From: Larix kaempferi
Taxonomy: Eukaryota; Streptophyta; Pinopsida; Pinales; Pinaceae
Assembly (NCBI GenBank): GCA_027924585.1
Contig: BSBM01000994.1
Location: 11,229,001-11,293,000, forward strand
Direction of reading: 5' to 3'
Length of the DNA stretch: 64,000 nt
A program made the position numbers and the translations under genes. Numbering within the stretch: the stretch's first letter is position 1; each line of letters begins with the position of its first letter. Below the pieces are notes generated by a model. The model was not told the DNA's origin. It did no database searches and was given only the letters and a program-made list of their open reading frames with translations. Of the stretch, positions 22,930 to 35,033 are shown piece after piece.

Positions 22930-24500
22930 TTCTGCATTTCTGCTGCTAATACTGGGCAAACCTCAATAACGTGATCAAAATATTTGCGGTAATTACAAGT
23001 AGTACATTCATTGGTACAATGTCTGGATAAGTGGCCTGCCTGGCCACACTTGTAACAAATCATCTGGCCTCTCCGCCTTCCTTGTCTTGGACCAATATTT
23101 CTACCTCTTCCGAAGAATCCTCTACGGCCTATATATGCGCCTTGGTCATACTATACTCTGTATACTCCACTATCGGTGGGGTTTGTTTTTGTACTCTGTA
23201 TACTCCAGTATTGCGCATATGCTCCATGTCTCGCTTCCTTTCCTGCATGAGCTCATATGCTCTACAATTGGATTCATCATGTCCAACTGATTTACAAAAA
23301 TTGCAATATAGATTCTTAGGGGTGCGCACATACTTCTGTATCAGATAACAATCTTTAGGCCTGTGGCCCCGTGTTTTACATATTTCACACCACGATGCTT
23401 GATTTTGACTTAGTGGATTCAGGGCTCCACTGTTAAGGTACTCTTGAAATAAAGGACAATGCTCTCTGGTGTGCCCTTCTCCTTTGCATCCTATACACCA
23501 CACTTCTTGTCTTTCTTGTTTTCCTTTCTTCATATCTTGAAGCTGTAATGTTAGGGTAGCTAACTGGGTCTGAATCTGAGACATTCTAGTGGTAGTCTCT
23601 CCAATTGGTGAAGCTTCCAACTTCATCACAATCTCCAAGGCTTCTTCCTGCGAAGCCACTTTCTACTGCATCAACAGAAGTAAGATATGGGGCAACATCG
23701 TATCCATAAACCATTCTTTGTGTTGTTGCGGTGCTATGACAAAGGTTACCTGATCTAACAATGTCTTGAATTTCTGGTCGAATTCCCAAATAGTCTCATT
23801 AGGTTTTTGCTTAATTTCCTTTAACTCTATTATACATTGGGATTCTGACTTCAGTTTCTTAAACTCACTCAATAATGCAACCTTAATCTCTTGTAAGGTT
23901 CTCTGATGTCCAACAGAATACTTCATCAACTAGTTCAAGGCTCTATCTCTAAATGTGGTGAAGAGCTACACTTGCTTCACAGCATCATCCTGAACTTGCT
24001 TAACAGTCCATATGGATTCATATAAGAAACCAATGTCGCTAAGGGTCTTCTAGACCCATTCCTTTGAATATCGGAAACTTAATATCATCAGTCATCCTTC
24101 TCCTAGGTGGTGTAGTGTTTTGCGGAGGTTTCTGAGCAGCGAAAGTAAGGTTGGTACTGTGCGTAATGTTCTGAAGTAGGTTATTTTGACTCGAGATAAT
24201 CTGAGTACTCACTATCGCGATGTTACTAGTATCAACACTCTAAGGATGAGCGATATTAACAACACACGAGTTCTAAACTGACGGTTTCTGAGAGATAGGA
24301 GGCGCGGTACTTGCAGCCGGCAGATTCTATAGTGTAATAGGCTGATAGGTAGCGGATAGAGGTGCATTTTGGCTATCAGGTTGAGTTTGTAAATCAATAT
24401 CTACGCGGAGTCCAGTCTTCTGAGTGGTACACTTATATATTTTTCCACTTCTCAAATTATCCGTCTCTTCATCAGACTCACTATAAATGTTATTGACCAT
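22930..24500 (-). pseudogene. gag: Gag of element B (complete-copy internal region)
   Basis: Starts at an ATG at 24500 (MVNNIYSESDEETD). The capsid-like gag domain is at about 24100-23680 (IKFPIFKGMGLEDP; FKKLKSESQCIIELKEIKQ; EFDQKFKTLLDQV). A helical linker (LATLTLQLQDMKKG) leads to four CCHC knuckles: CIGCKGEGHTREHC (23497-23456), CEICKTRGHRPKDC (23389-23348), CNFCKSVGHDESNC (23305-23264) and CYKCGQAGHLSRHC (about 23060-23017). A fifth, irregular Cys/His cluster follows (CTTCNYRKYFDHVIEVC). Most plant Gags have one or two knuckles. Several TAG stops interrupt the frame. Confidence 0.85.
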
Positions 24501-25088
24501 TACAAATTCAAATTGCTAGGAATATTTACTGCATTTTCAAAATACCTTTTTCAGCTAAAATAATTTTAATGTATAAACTCAAATTGTTCAGGCACTTACC
24601 TCTGAAACCTTTGAAAAACTCTACTTCAGCTACGCTGTAGGAATTCAAGGTGTCCACAGCGAACTCTGTCACAAAGCCTTCTAGGATACTGTCAACCGAA
24701 AATTCAACTGCCTAGAAAATGGACTATCTATCGCTTTGAGCCTTGCAATGAGCTCTGGAGTCCACTTGGTCGGTATGTCTAGCGAAAACAATTTTTTTTG
24801 CTTTGCGAGCTGCGATAACCACTCATGCAACTCGTTTCCAAAAGATGCCTAGAAAATCTCGTTGATATCTTTCCACAAATATTTGTTCAACCAATCTATA
24901 TTAGAGAGATGTGGATCTCTATTTTCCTTCCTGGCGAAGTCTCTTTATGACTTGTCACACCAAGCCCAGATTTCTTTCTTGTCCGGATGCCAAATTTGTG
25001 CAATCAATAGAACCTTTTCTCCTGAGCACATCACTTCTTTCAAACGCATCAACTCATCACGTATTCTTAGCGCGGAAATGGAACCATT
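24501..25088 (-). other. Leader and PBS of element B, complete copy
   Basis: Non-coding leader of 588 bases. On the minus strand TGGTTCCATTTCCGCGC (25086-25070) starts two bases after the middle LTR and begins with the TGG expected of a PBS. I cannot name the tRNA. Confidence 0.65.
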
Positions 25089-26508
25089 TGTTGGCTTATA
25101 TAATTGTCATGAGGTTTTCTATAAAGACCTAGGTTCTTTGCGGTTCAAGGAACCAACAAAACCCCTTTTCACCGGCCCTTTCGACAACAATCTGTGAGCA
25201 GACTGAGGTCTCACCTGAGGCGAAGTTATGGGAGGGTTGTGGAATCTAGTTTCCATAACCATGTGATGAGTGCTTAACAGATATGATGAACAGCGTGCTG
25301 CGGAGTTCACGCTGCGGACTGAGGAATGTGCTGAGCTTAACTCCCTTGCAGACAATACTTCTCCAAGCAAGACGGCTTGTGCAACTCGCGCATCCAAGGA
25401 CTACACAATTCAGCAGAAGTTTGGTAACAGGATAGTGCAGCTGACAACTGTGCTTCCTCTCTAGACTCAACCAGCTTCAACAAACTATACTTGGTGTTTT
25501 ACTCATTTATCAGTAGTCTTAGGTTATTTTATGGCTTATGCAATATAAAGGAACACAAAATACTGCGCACTACCGGTGCTGCGCACTGTGAGGATCTTAT
25601 CTACTTGAGTGAGTGTTCAACTGGTTCATACATTCACAGATTTAGGAATACTCAGGCATCTAGCATTCATCCATACATGTGAAACTTAACATACTATTCC
25701 AATCTGATTCCTTATGGCGAATACATATAAAAGTAAACACATAAACTAATAGCAAGATCTTAAGCATTCATTGTAAGCAAATAACAGATGCAAACATGTA
25801 AACAATCACACAACACAGGTTTTAACATGGTTCACCCCCAGGATGGGAGTTACATCCACAGGAACTGTTTTTGTATTAGTCTTTGGGAAGGGTACAATAG
25901 TTCCAATCTGCGCACACAGTTGTAGAATCTCTTCTCTCTCAATAGGTCTCTGCGCACACAGCTTGTAGAGCCTTTACAATGGCTTCCAATACTCAGAATA
26001 TTCGACAATGAAGATTATTAAGTAGTAACCATTACAATCATTCAACAACAAATCGAGAGATTAACCCTTTCCCATAGAAAGTTGTGCCTTCTTATAGATC
26101 ATTCCTGCAGGTCATGTCTTTACAACGCATAGGCCCCAAAACCCTAAGGTTCCCAAAACTATTGCGGTTACCCGCCACCCTACCTTTCTCCGTCAACAGT
26201 TTACTCCACTCGATTTGGATGCCTTACTGGGCCACTCGTGGCTCTAATGCCATTCTGACAGCCGTATTTATCAACAAAACAGTTACAACTGCATCATGGC
26301 TTGTCACTTTCTGCTCCTTTAACCTTCCTATCACCGTCAAATTAGTGGCCTAGCTTCTTAACTACTTGCTGCCACTCTCTTAGACAAGTCGCTTTCCTCT
26401 AACTTTACTCTACTTCTTGCCAAAAATAGGTCGCTCTCCCGGCTCGAACTTCCTCTATACTCTTTACCAAAATAGTTTCCGCGTTGGCACTACGCACCAG
26501 CTATACTG
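25089..26508 (-). repeat. Middle LTR of element B, truncated
   Basis: Matches the outer LTRs from TGTTGGCTTATATAATTG to CAGCTATACTG. It lacks about 124 bp at its minus-strand 5' end. It is fused directly to protease sequence of the next internal copy at 26506-26509. Confidence 0.9.
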
Positions 26509-28966
26509 CAGGGTCCAGTTATGCAATGGCCCTAAGATGCTTTCCTTCAAATATCAACTTCTTTGTTTTCAAGTTTATGATGGCGAGGTTATCCATAGCC
26601 CAGTCAATTACCAACAGTGCAGAATAAGGTTTACTATCATCCAGAATCTTGATAACCTCGAAGTCTGCATGACTTCGCACTCCATCAATGTCAACAATAA
26701 CATTAGCTAACCTCCCAAAAGTTATGACTTTCTCCTGATTGGCCATTCTCAACTGTACATGTGACCATAGCAACCTTGGTCTTCCCATCTACTACCATGT
26801 CTATTTAGTTAAGACATTTATTTCAGATCTCAGATCGAGAATGATCTCATCCATCTCATAGTCTCCTATCTGTGTACTGAGCCTCATTTCTCGGCCTGTT
26901 CTCTTGTGTTTCTTGATGTGATGAACTACGCTCTGTGCAGTTTCAATATCCCTGCGTGGTTCATACTGATCTAACAGTTTGTGCAATTCCGCGATAGCAT
27001 CTGGGCTCTATAATAGTTTCATGCAGCTCCCTAGGAACTGCGCAACGAAGGTTCCTATCTCTGCTACGTGGCACATTTTGTCATAAGCCATTGGCATATC
27101 CTCTATATGCAGCATTTCACTATGCAAGGGGATTCTTGGTGACCTAGGTGCTTGTCCTTTGAAAATGTCCCGCGCTTCTTCAACTGCTCCTTTATTCTTC
27201 TCTAGATCGAAAGCAGGTATCTTTCTAGTAGCTTTTCTGATCCAAATTGTTTCAAGAGGAGTCTCCTTAGTTTCAAAGTCTCCAGAAGTCAAAGCTTCTG
27301 CTCCTCTATCTCTTCTTGTTCTAGCACCACTTCATGTCACTACGTTGATGCTTGGATCCACAACCCTTATTTATGTTGTGATCAACTGAATGTTTGGGTT
27401 AGGTGCATCAACTGAATGTTTGGGTAGACCTCAATAACGTGATCAAAATATTTGCAGTAATTACAAGTAGTACATTCATTGGCATAATCTCTGGATAAGT
27501 GACCTTCCTGGACACAGTTGTAACAGATCATCTGGCCTCTTCCCCGTCCTTGTCCTGGACCAGTTTTTCTTCCTCTTTCGCGAAATCCTCCACAGCCTCT
27601 ATATGCGCCTTGGTCATACTGTGCATTATCTTGCTTCGGTGGGGTTTGTTCTTGTACTCTGTATACTCCACTATCGTGCATATATATGATCCATGTCTCG
27701 CTTCCTTTCCTGCATGAGCTCATGTGCTCTACAATTGGATTCATCATGTCCAATTGATTTACAAAAATTGCAATATAGATTCTTAGGGGTGTGCACATAC
27801 TTCTATATCAGATAACAGTCTTCAGGCTTGTGGCCCCGTGTTTTACAGATTTCACACCACGATTCTAGATTCTAACTTAGTAGATTTGGGGATCCACTGT
27901 TAAGGTACTCTTGAAATAAAGAACAATGCTCTCTAGTGTGCCCTTCTCCTTTGCATCCTGTACACCACACTTATTTTCTTTCTTGTTTTCCTTTCTTCAT
28001 ATCCTGAAGCTGTAATGTTAGGGTAGCTAACTGGGTCTAAATCTGAGACATCCCAATTCTAGTCTCTCCAATTGGTAAAGCTTCCAACTTCATCGCAATC
28101 TCCAAGGCTTTTTCCTGCGAAGCCACTTTCTGCTGCTTCAACGAAAGTCGGATATGAGGCAACATCACGGCCATAAACCATTCTTTGTGCTATTGCGGTG
28201 CTATGACAAATGTTACCTGATCTAAGAATGTCTTGAATTTCTGGTCGAATTCGCAAATAGTCTCATTAGGTTTTAGCTTAATTTCATTTAACTCTGTTAT
28301 ACATTGGGATTCTGACTTCGGTTTCTTAAACTCACTCAATAATGCAGCCTTAATCTCTTGTAAGGTTGTCTGATGTCCAACAGAATACTTCATGAACAAG
28401 TTCAAGGCTCTATCTCTAAATGTGGTGAAGAGTTGCGCTTGCTTCATAGCATCATCCTGAACTTGCTTAACACTCCATACGGCTTCATATAGGAACCAGT
28501 GTTGCTCAGGGTCTTCTAGACCCGTTCCTTTGAATATTGGTAGCTTAATATCATCAGTCATCCTTCTTTTAGGTGGTGTAATGTTCTGTGGAGGGTTCTG
28601 AGCAGCGAAAGTAATGTTGGAACTACGCGGAATGTTCTGAAGTAGGTTATTATGAGTTGAGATAATCTGAGTACTAACTACCGCGATGTTACTGGTATCA
28701 ACACTTTGAGGATGAGGGATATTAACAACAGGCAGGTTTTGAACTGACAGTTTCTAAGAGATAGGAGGTGCAGTACTTGCAACCGACAGATTCTATAGTG
28801 TAATAGGCTGATAGGTAGTGGATAGAGGTGTAGTTTGGCTATCAGGTTGAGTTTGTAAATCGATATCTACGCAGAGTCTAGTATTCTGAGTGGTAGACTT
28901 ATATATTTTTCCACTTCTCAAATTATGTGTCTCTTCATCAGAATCACTATAAATGCTATTGACCAT
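26509..28966 (-). pseudogene. gag: Second gag-protease copy of element B, 3'-truncated
   Basis: Parallels 22016-24500 nearly base for base: ATG at 28966, gag domain at 28190-28561 (MTDDIKLPIFKGTGLEDP), knuckles around 27970-27500, protease at 26519-27292. It stops inside the protease C-terminal region, where it joins the truncated middle LTR. Gag-like segment, RT, RNase H, integrase and additional ORF are all missing. One knuckle is damaged (C..C..H..Y at about 27510), and frame breaks occur at different places from the complete copy. Confidence 0.88.
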
Positions 28967-29555
28967 TATAGATTCAAATTGCTAGGAATATTTACTACAT
29001 TTTTAAAATACCTTTTTCAGCTAAAATCATTTTAATGTATAACCTCAAATTGTTCAAGTACTTACCTCTGAAACCTTTGAAAAACTTTGCTTCGGTGGCG
29101 CTGTAGGACTTCAAGGTGTCCACAATGAACTCTGTCATGAATCCTTCTAGGATACTGTCAACCGAAAAGTTGAATGCTATGGAAAATGGACTATCTGTCG
29201 CTTTGAGCCTTGCAATGAGCTCTGGAGTCCACTTGGTCGGTATGTCTAGAGGGAAAGAATTCTTGCGCTCTGTAAGCTGAGATAACCACTCGTGTGACTT
29301 ATTTCCAAAAGATGCCTAGAAAATCTCATGGATATATTTCCACAGATATTTGTTCAACCAATCTATATCAGAGAGATGTGGATCTCTATTTTCCATCCCA
29401 ACGAAGTCTCTTTCTATCTTGTCACACCAAGCCCAGATTTATTTCTTGTTCGGATGCCAAATTTCTGCAATAAACATAACCATTTCTCCCGAGCACATCG
29501 CTTCTTTCAAATGCGGCAACTCATCACGGATTATTAACATGGAAACAGAACAATT
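28967..29555 (-). other. Leader of element B, second copy
   Basis: Non-coding, parallel to 24501-25088. The PBS position reads TTGTTCTGTTTCCATG, decayed relative to the other copy. Confidence 0.7.
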
Positions 29556-31104
29556 TGTTGGCTTATATACCTATCTTGAGGTTTTCTATAAAGACCCAGG
29601 CTCTTCGCAGTTCAAGGAACCAACAAAACCCCTTTTCACCAGCCCTTTCGGCAAAAATCTGCAAGCAGAATGAGGTCTCACCCTAGGTGAATTTCTAGGG
29701 GGGGTGTGGAATCTAGTTTCCACAACCACATGATGAGTGCTTAACAGATCTGATGAACAACGCACTGTGGAGCTCACACTGCGGACTGAGGACTACGTAG
29801 AGCTTAACTCCCTCGCAGACAATACTTCTCCAAGCTAGACGGCTTGTGCAACTTGCGCATCCAAGGACTGCGCAGTTCGGTAGAAGTTTGGTAACAAGAT
29901 AGCGCAACTGACAATTGCGCTTCCTCTCTAGACTCAACCAGCTTCAACAAGCTATACTTGGTGTTTTACTCATTTATTAGCAATCTTAGGTTATTTTATG
30001 GCTTATGCAATATAAAGGAACACAAAATACTGTGCACTCCCGGTGTCGTGCACTGTGAGGATATTATCTACTTGAGTGAGTGTTCAACTGGTTCATACAT
30101 TCATAGATTTAGGAATACTTAGGCATCTAGCATTCATCAATACATGTGAAACTTAACATACTATTCCCATCTCATTCCTTATGGCGAATACATATACAAG
30201 TAAACACATAAACTAATAGCAATATCTTAAGCATTCACTGTATGCAAATAACAAATGCAAACATGTAAACAATCACACAACACAGGGTTTAACATGGTTC
30301 ACCCCCAGGATGGGAGCTACGTCCACATGAACTGTTGTTGTATTAGTCTTTGGGAAGGGTACAATAGTTCCAGTTTGCGCACACAGCTGCAGACTCTCTT
30401 CTCTCTCAATAGGTTTCTGCACACACAACTTGCAGAGCCTTTACAATGGCTTCCAATACTCAGAAGATTCGACAATGAAGATTATTCAGCAGTAACCATT
30501 ACAATCATTCAACAACAACTCGAGAGATTAACCCTTTCCCATGGAAAATTGTGCCTTCTTAGAGATCATTCCCGCAGGTCATGTCTTTACAACGCACAGG
30601 CCCCAAAACCCTAAGGTTCCCAAAAGTGGTGCGATTACCTGCCACCCTACCTGTCGCCCTCGACAGTTTACTCCACTCGATTTGGAAGCCTTAATGTGCC
30701 ACTCGTGGCTCTAACACCCTTCTGATAGCCACAGTTATCAACAAAACGGTTACAACTTCATCGTGGCCTGTCACGTTCTGGTCCTTTAACCTTCCTGTCA
30801 CCGTAGACTTAGTGGCCTAACTTCTTAACTACTTGCTGCCACTCTCTTAGACAAGTCACTTTCCTCTAACTTTACTCTACTTCTTTCCCAAAATAGGTCG
30901 CTCTCCCGGGTCGACCTTCCTCTATACTCTTTACCAAAATAACTGTCGCACTGGCAATGCACACCAGCTATGCTGCGCAAAACTTCCCTTTCGACCAGAG
31001 TTGTGCACACCCAAAAACTGTGCCATCTAACCTCGCAGCTCGCACTACGCAGTTCACAAAACTGTACTTTAGCAAAAAGATGCCCACTTGGGCCACGTCC
31101 AACA
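29556..31104 (-). repeat. 5' LTR of element B
   Basis: About 1,549 bp, (plus) TGTTGGCTTATATACC to CACGTCCAACA, so the minus-strand copy starts TGTTGGACGTGG. Diverged from 13802-15343 at many sites, so B is clearly older than A. Confidence 0.92.
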
Positions 31105-31109
31105 CCTTG
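31105..31109. repeat. TSD of element B, right copy
   Basis: CCTTG versus CCTTC on the left, four of five matching. Confidence 0.8.
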
Positions 31110-32648
31110 CTATCCCGATATTTCGTACCCTATACTCCAATGTACTCATCATTCCTTATTTGTAAAGGACCAGTGAATTTCAATTCCTCCTTGGGGACTG
31201 GTTCCCCTTCAAGTATGTATAAGATGTAATAAGGTGGAACTCCAGTGCCCTCTTCAAGAACAGGATTAGGAAATCCTTGCATGATCACTTCAGCAGAATT
31301 TTTTACTTCTTGAATAATTTTCTGTACTTCTTCAAAAGTGTATTTATTTGCTATCTTTTCTACTTCAGGTCTACGCTCATGATCTCTTGGGTTCACCATT
31401 TTTCTCCCCTTTTCTTGACCAATAATGAAATGTGGGTCATATTTCCATGCTTTTTCCAGAGGTAGATAAACATCTTTAATAACTTTTACAACTTCCTTAA
31501 AACCTCTCTTATGATTAATAACATATCCTCCCATTGATACTAGGAATACAATTCTTCCCTTATTCTGTACAAAATGATGATTATCTACCTTTGTCATCTG
31601 ACTTCCATATTGAAGGATAAAAGTCCCAGGAGTAAGGATTTTGGGTAATTTGTGAGGAGGTGATTCTGTGCCATAAAACATTGTCATTGTGTACTCTTCT
31701 TGCAGGTACCAAGCTGCAGATACAACCTGATTTCTTGAGCCATGCGTTCTAATTATTTCCCTTGAATTAAACTAAATTCCTAATACATAAATATGGATAC
31801 AAATTTTATCCAGGAAACATCCTTTCCTTCTTTTTTTATCCAATAAATCCAATCATACTCTATATTTGGTCCTCCATCCTTAACTCTACATATCTTAAGG
31901 TTCTAAAAATGGTGAGATTGATAGAAAATCAACAAGTAAACTAGGTAGGAATAATATCTGAAAACCTCAGTTTATTCAAATGCTACTAATTAGTCTCTGA
32001 TCCCTTCTTCGAGGGATTTTTCATAATTGATATTGGAAAGATGATCATTTTTATATCTATCAATAAAATATATCATTCCTTCATCAATATTCTCATCAGA
32101 ATCTTTACCCAGTATGATGGTAAAGGAAAATAGAGTTTCTTGGTTCCACGGCGAAAAGTTGGCTCGCATCCGGGGCTCAAGATGATCAATTTTTTTTTGG
32201 GTACATATACCAACCATCTTTCTATGTTCTCTTTAAGAGAGGGATCTTGCTTTGCATAATATTCAACAAGTTTTTCTAGGGAAAATGATTGATTCCCATC
32301 AATTGTAGCTCCCAACATGTTTGCGATGGATCTAGCGGAAATCTCAAAGAGTATTCTTCCATCATAGGCCTTCATGAATCCCTCTGTGGTATCATAATTA
32401 CTGGCACATAACTAAATGAATTCAAGAAATGGGAAAACATCAGGGACTAAATGATAGGCCAGCTGGGACTCCCAAAATCTAGCCAGTTTGGTCAATTTTC
32501 CTTGAACATTTTGAAGTTTCCTGAGAGCTTCTCCTATCAATTTTTTGACTAATATTTTTGTACGAGGAGGACCAACCTTGGCCCATCATTCTATAAAATA
32601 TGATAAACGAGTTGAAGAGGTATCGGAAAGGTCTAACTGCTTTGAAAG
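31110..32648 (-). pseudogene. ORF C, middle third (unrecognised protein)
   Basis: Longest pieces are 32073-32375, 31990-32217 (another frame, shifted at a run of A on the minus strand near 32191) and 31130-31687. Features from the N-terminal side are IGEALRKLQNVQGKLTKLA, FEISARSIANMLGATIDG, LFSFTIILGKDSDENIDEG, NIEYDWIYWIKKEGKDVSW and VFLVSMGGYVINHKRGFKEV. There is no zinc knuckle, protease, RT or integrase motif. The ISARSIANMLG stretch vaguely recalls the start of plant transposon-associated proteins with an SA..I..LG motif, but I cannot assign a family. The frame is interrupted by element D at 32648 and by element B at 31110. Confidence 0.6.
32644..32648. repeat. TSD of element D, left copy
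   Basis: GAAAG; the right copy at 58887-58891 is AAAAG. Confidence 0.8.
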
Positions 32649-34998
32649 TGTCACATCTCTTCTATGCGATTTTTTATTTTTTTTGTTCAAACTCTATTAG
32701 CTAGTAAAAACTCAACCACAAGTGATCTAAGTAACAACTTATAATACCACTTAGCCTTTATCATTATGTGCACTAAACTTAATCTGATAATTATGTGATT
32801 TAATTGTAAGTGTCGAACATATAAATGTCACTTACAAACATTCTTGGGTAACCTAAAAACGACAGGTATAACATGTTCAAATACCAAAGAAATGTAAATT
32901 GATTAAGTGCTAGAGATTATGCGCCTGTATAAAATTTCAAGCACAAGCAACGTTGTAGCAATTTTAATTACAAAATATATAATTAAGGTTCTAAGAATTA
33001 TGATTATAAAACATAAACATTTATATTTTATGTTAATATTCACCAAATAACATATGATTATATTCATGTCCCTAATATTAACATATAAAATCTATGCTAA
33101 TATTATGACCAAAACCCTAGACTTACCCTAGTAAATCTAGGCTCAATATGAGATAACATATATGCTTTTGTTTTCATATATTTATAAACATTTTTAATTT
33201 AATAAGTGTTATTGTCCTAAGGACTATACACACAAATATTGTGCTCACTTAATAACATATAGATTAATACAAAATCTATTACAATGTTATGTGAACCATT
33301 GTTTTTATATGAAATACCATATAACATTTCGATATATTAACACTCTATGCAAATACTATTCCGCAAAGCATTTGGAATTTGGTTATATGATATATATTAT
33401 AATATAATGTCGATACTATGCAAACCAACGTTGATTATAAAACAATCAACGATATGACCTTAGGTCATAAGTTAATAGGATAATAAGGTTTTCACCATGT
33501 GCTAATGTTAATGCATACACACATTAAGAAATCGTATGAATGTGCTAAGCCACGATGGTGCCATGCAAACACCATACGCAACACCAATGTTTTAAACCCT
33601 GTGTGGGGTTCCCTCCTCAAATGTGACTATGCATTGAATCCACTGGTGATTGGATACTCGAGAATGGATTCCAAGCTCAGGTTCCAACTCGACCACTCCA
33701 GTTTCCACACAAGTTTCTTCAACCTCGAAGCTTAAGCATTTAAAAATTACCTACTGGACATTGAAGTCGAGCTCACACTTGACCGTTGATAGTGATCCAA
33801 GAGTTGCAGCATGGGCATAGTACACTGCTTGTGACCCTCGATCCTTGGTTTGGTTTTGGTGCCCATCCAACCCACTTTACTTCGCATTAAAGCATGATTC
33901 CATCGGTGACAGAGGTCAAGGCAATCTTCCACCGGGAACCCTATGTTGGAAACACTCCTGCAAGCATAATTCACTTCATTATTTCTCCTGGGAGGCTCTT
34001 CGCAGAGCTCTTCTTCCGTTGTAGGAGATTCATGAATTGCACCTAGGGCTCAACCCCATCCAGTTTCTAGTGAATTCTAAGAAAAACACTGTGGAATACT
34101 ACACATTACGTTGGTAAGAAACAATACAATTTTCTAGTTGTTTAACATTCTTTTACTTGTTTAAATATGCTGCCATGAGTTTAACATCATGCTTGTTTGC
34201 TTTGAAGGTATGCGTTGGAATACCACTAGCGCAACTCACCTATGTTCTTCCCAAAGGTAAGGCAAAGCCTTTCAACCGCATGCAATTTCATGTAACAACC
34301 GTTGGTTACTTGTTATACTGAAAGGTTTACTTCCATTCTGCTTGGCTGTGCAGGTAACAAGTGTGAAGGGTAACTGGTGAGAAATGGAAGCTTTTGGGGT
34401 AAGACTTGCACCCACTTCCATGATTCGGTTCTCGTTCATGCCCTAACCACAGGTTATATTCTTGTTCGGAATTTCATTTCACCCACAAGTTTTTACGCCA
34501 ACATTTCACTTGCCACGATACTAACTTCTTGTTGTGGTTTATGTGCAGGTAGAGCTAAGTGTGGAAGGCATGTTGGACATTGTTTCCCTGCAAGTTCCAC
34601 GTAAAAAGGAATGAACTGTCTCATTGAAGCCAGGTAACCCCTCATCTCCATTGTCTCTCAGGTGAACTCTACCCGACGGTTAGATATGGGTTACTTAAAC
34701 ATTTGGTTTGGATGCAGTTTGAACACTTGGCCTTCGGTCATGTTCCCTTCTTTCTAATGCAATTGTGTTGAACCTTTTTTAAGGGTTTTCGCAGCCTGTA
34801 GGTGAATGTATTAATTAAAAATAGACCAATGTATTATAAAATACTTTGTTAATCTTATTTAAAGAATTGGGTCGACCACATGATGGTGTCTTCGATGGCG
34901 TAAACTCTATATATATTTTTCAGTTATGTTTTTAAAGGGGAAAATAGTCCCAAACTGTAATATATACAATTGGTCTATTGTTTGGTTTTTTTTTTACC

Positions 34999-35033
<35 letters not shown>

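Larger units (their letters stand above)
13802..31104 (-). mobile_element. Element B: Ty3/gypsy complex, LTR-internal-LTR-internal-LTR
   Basis: Three LTR copies (13802-15343, 25089-26508, 29556-31104) flank one full internal region and one shortened one, all on the minus strand. Outer flanks carry CCTTC (13797-13801) and CCTTG (31105-31109), a TSD with one mismatch, so the whole 17.3 kb behaves as one insertion. From the 5' end at 31104: LTR, leader, gag, protease, deletion junction, truncated LTR, leader, gag, protease, gag-like segment, RT, RNase H, integrase, additional ORF, PPT, LTR. Reading frames carry many stops. Integrase and RT sequences look non-chromoviral and no chromodomain is seen. 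Confidence 0.9.
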
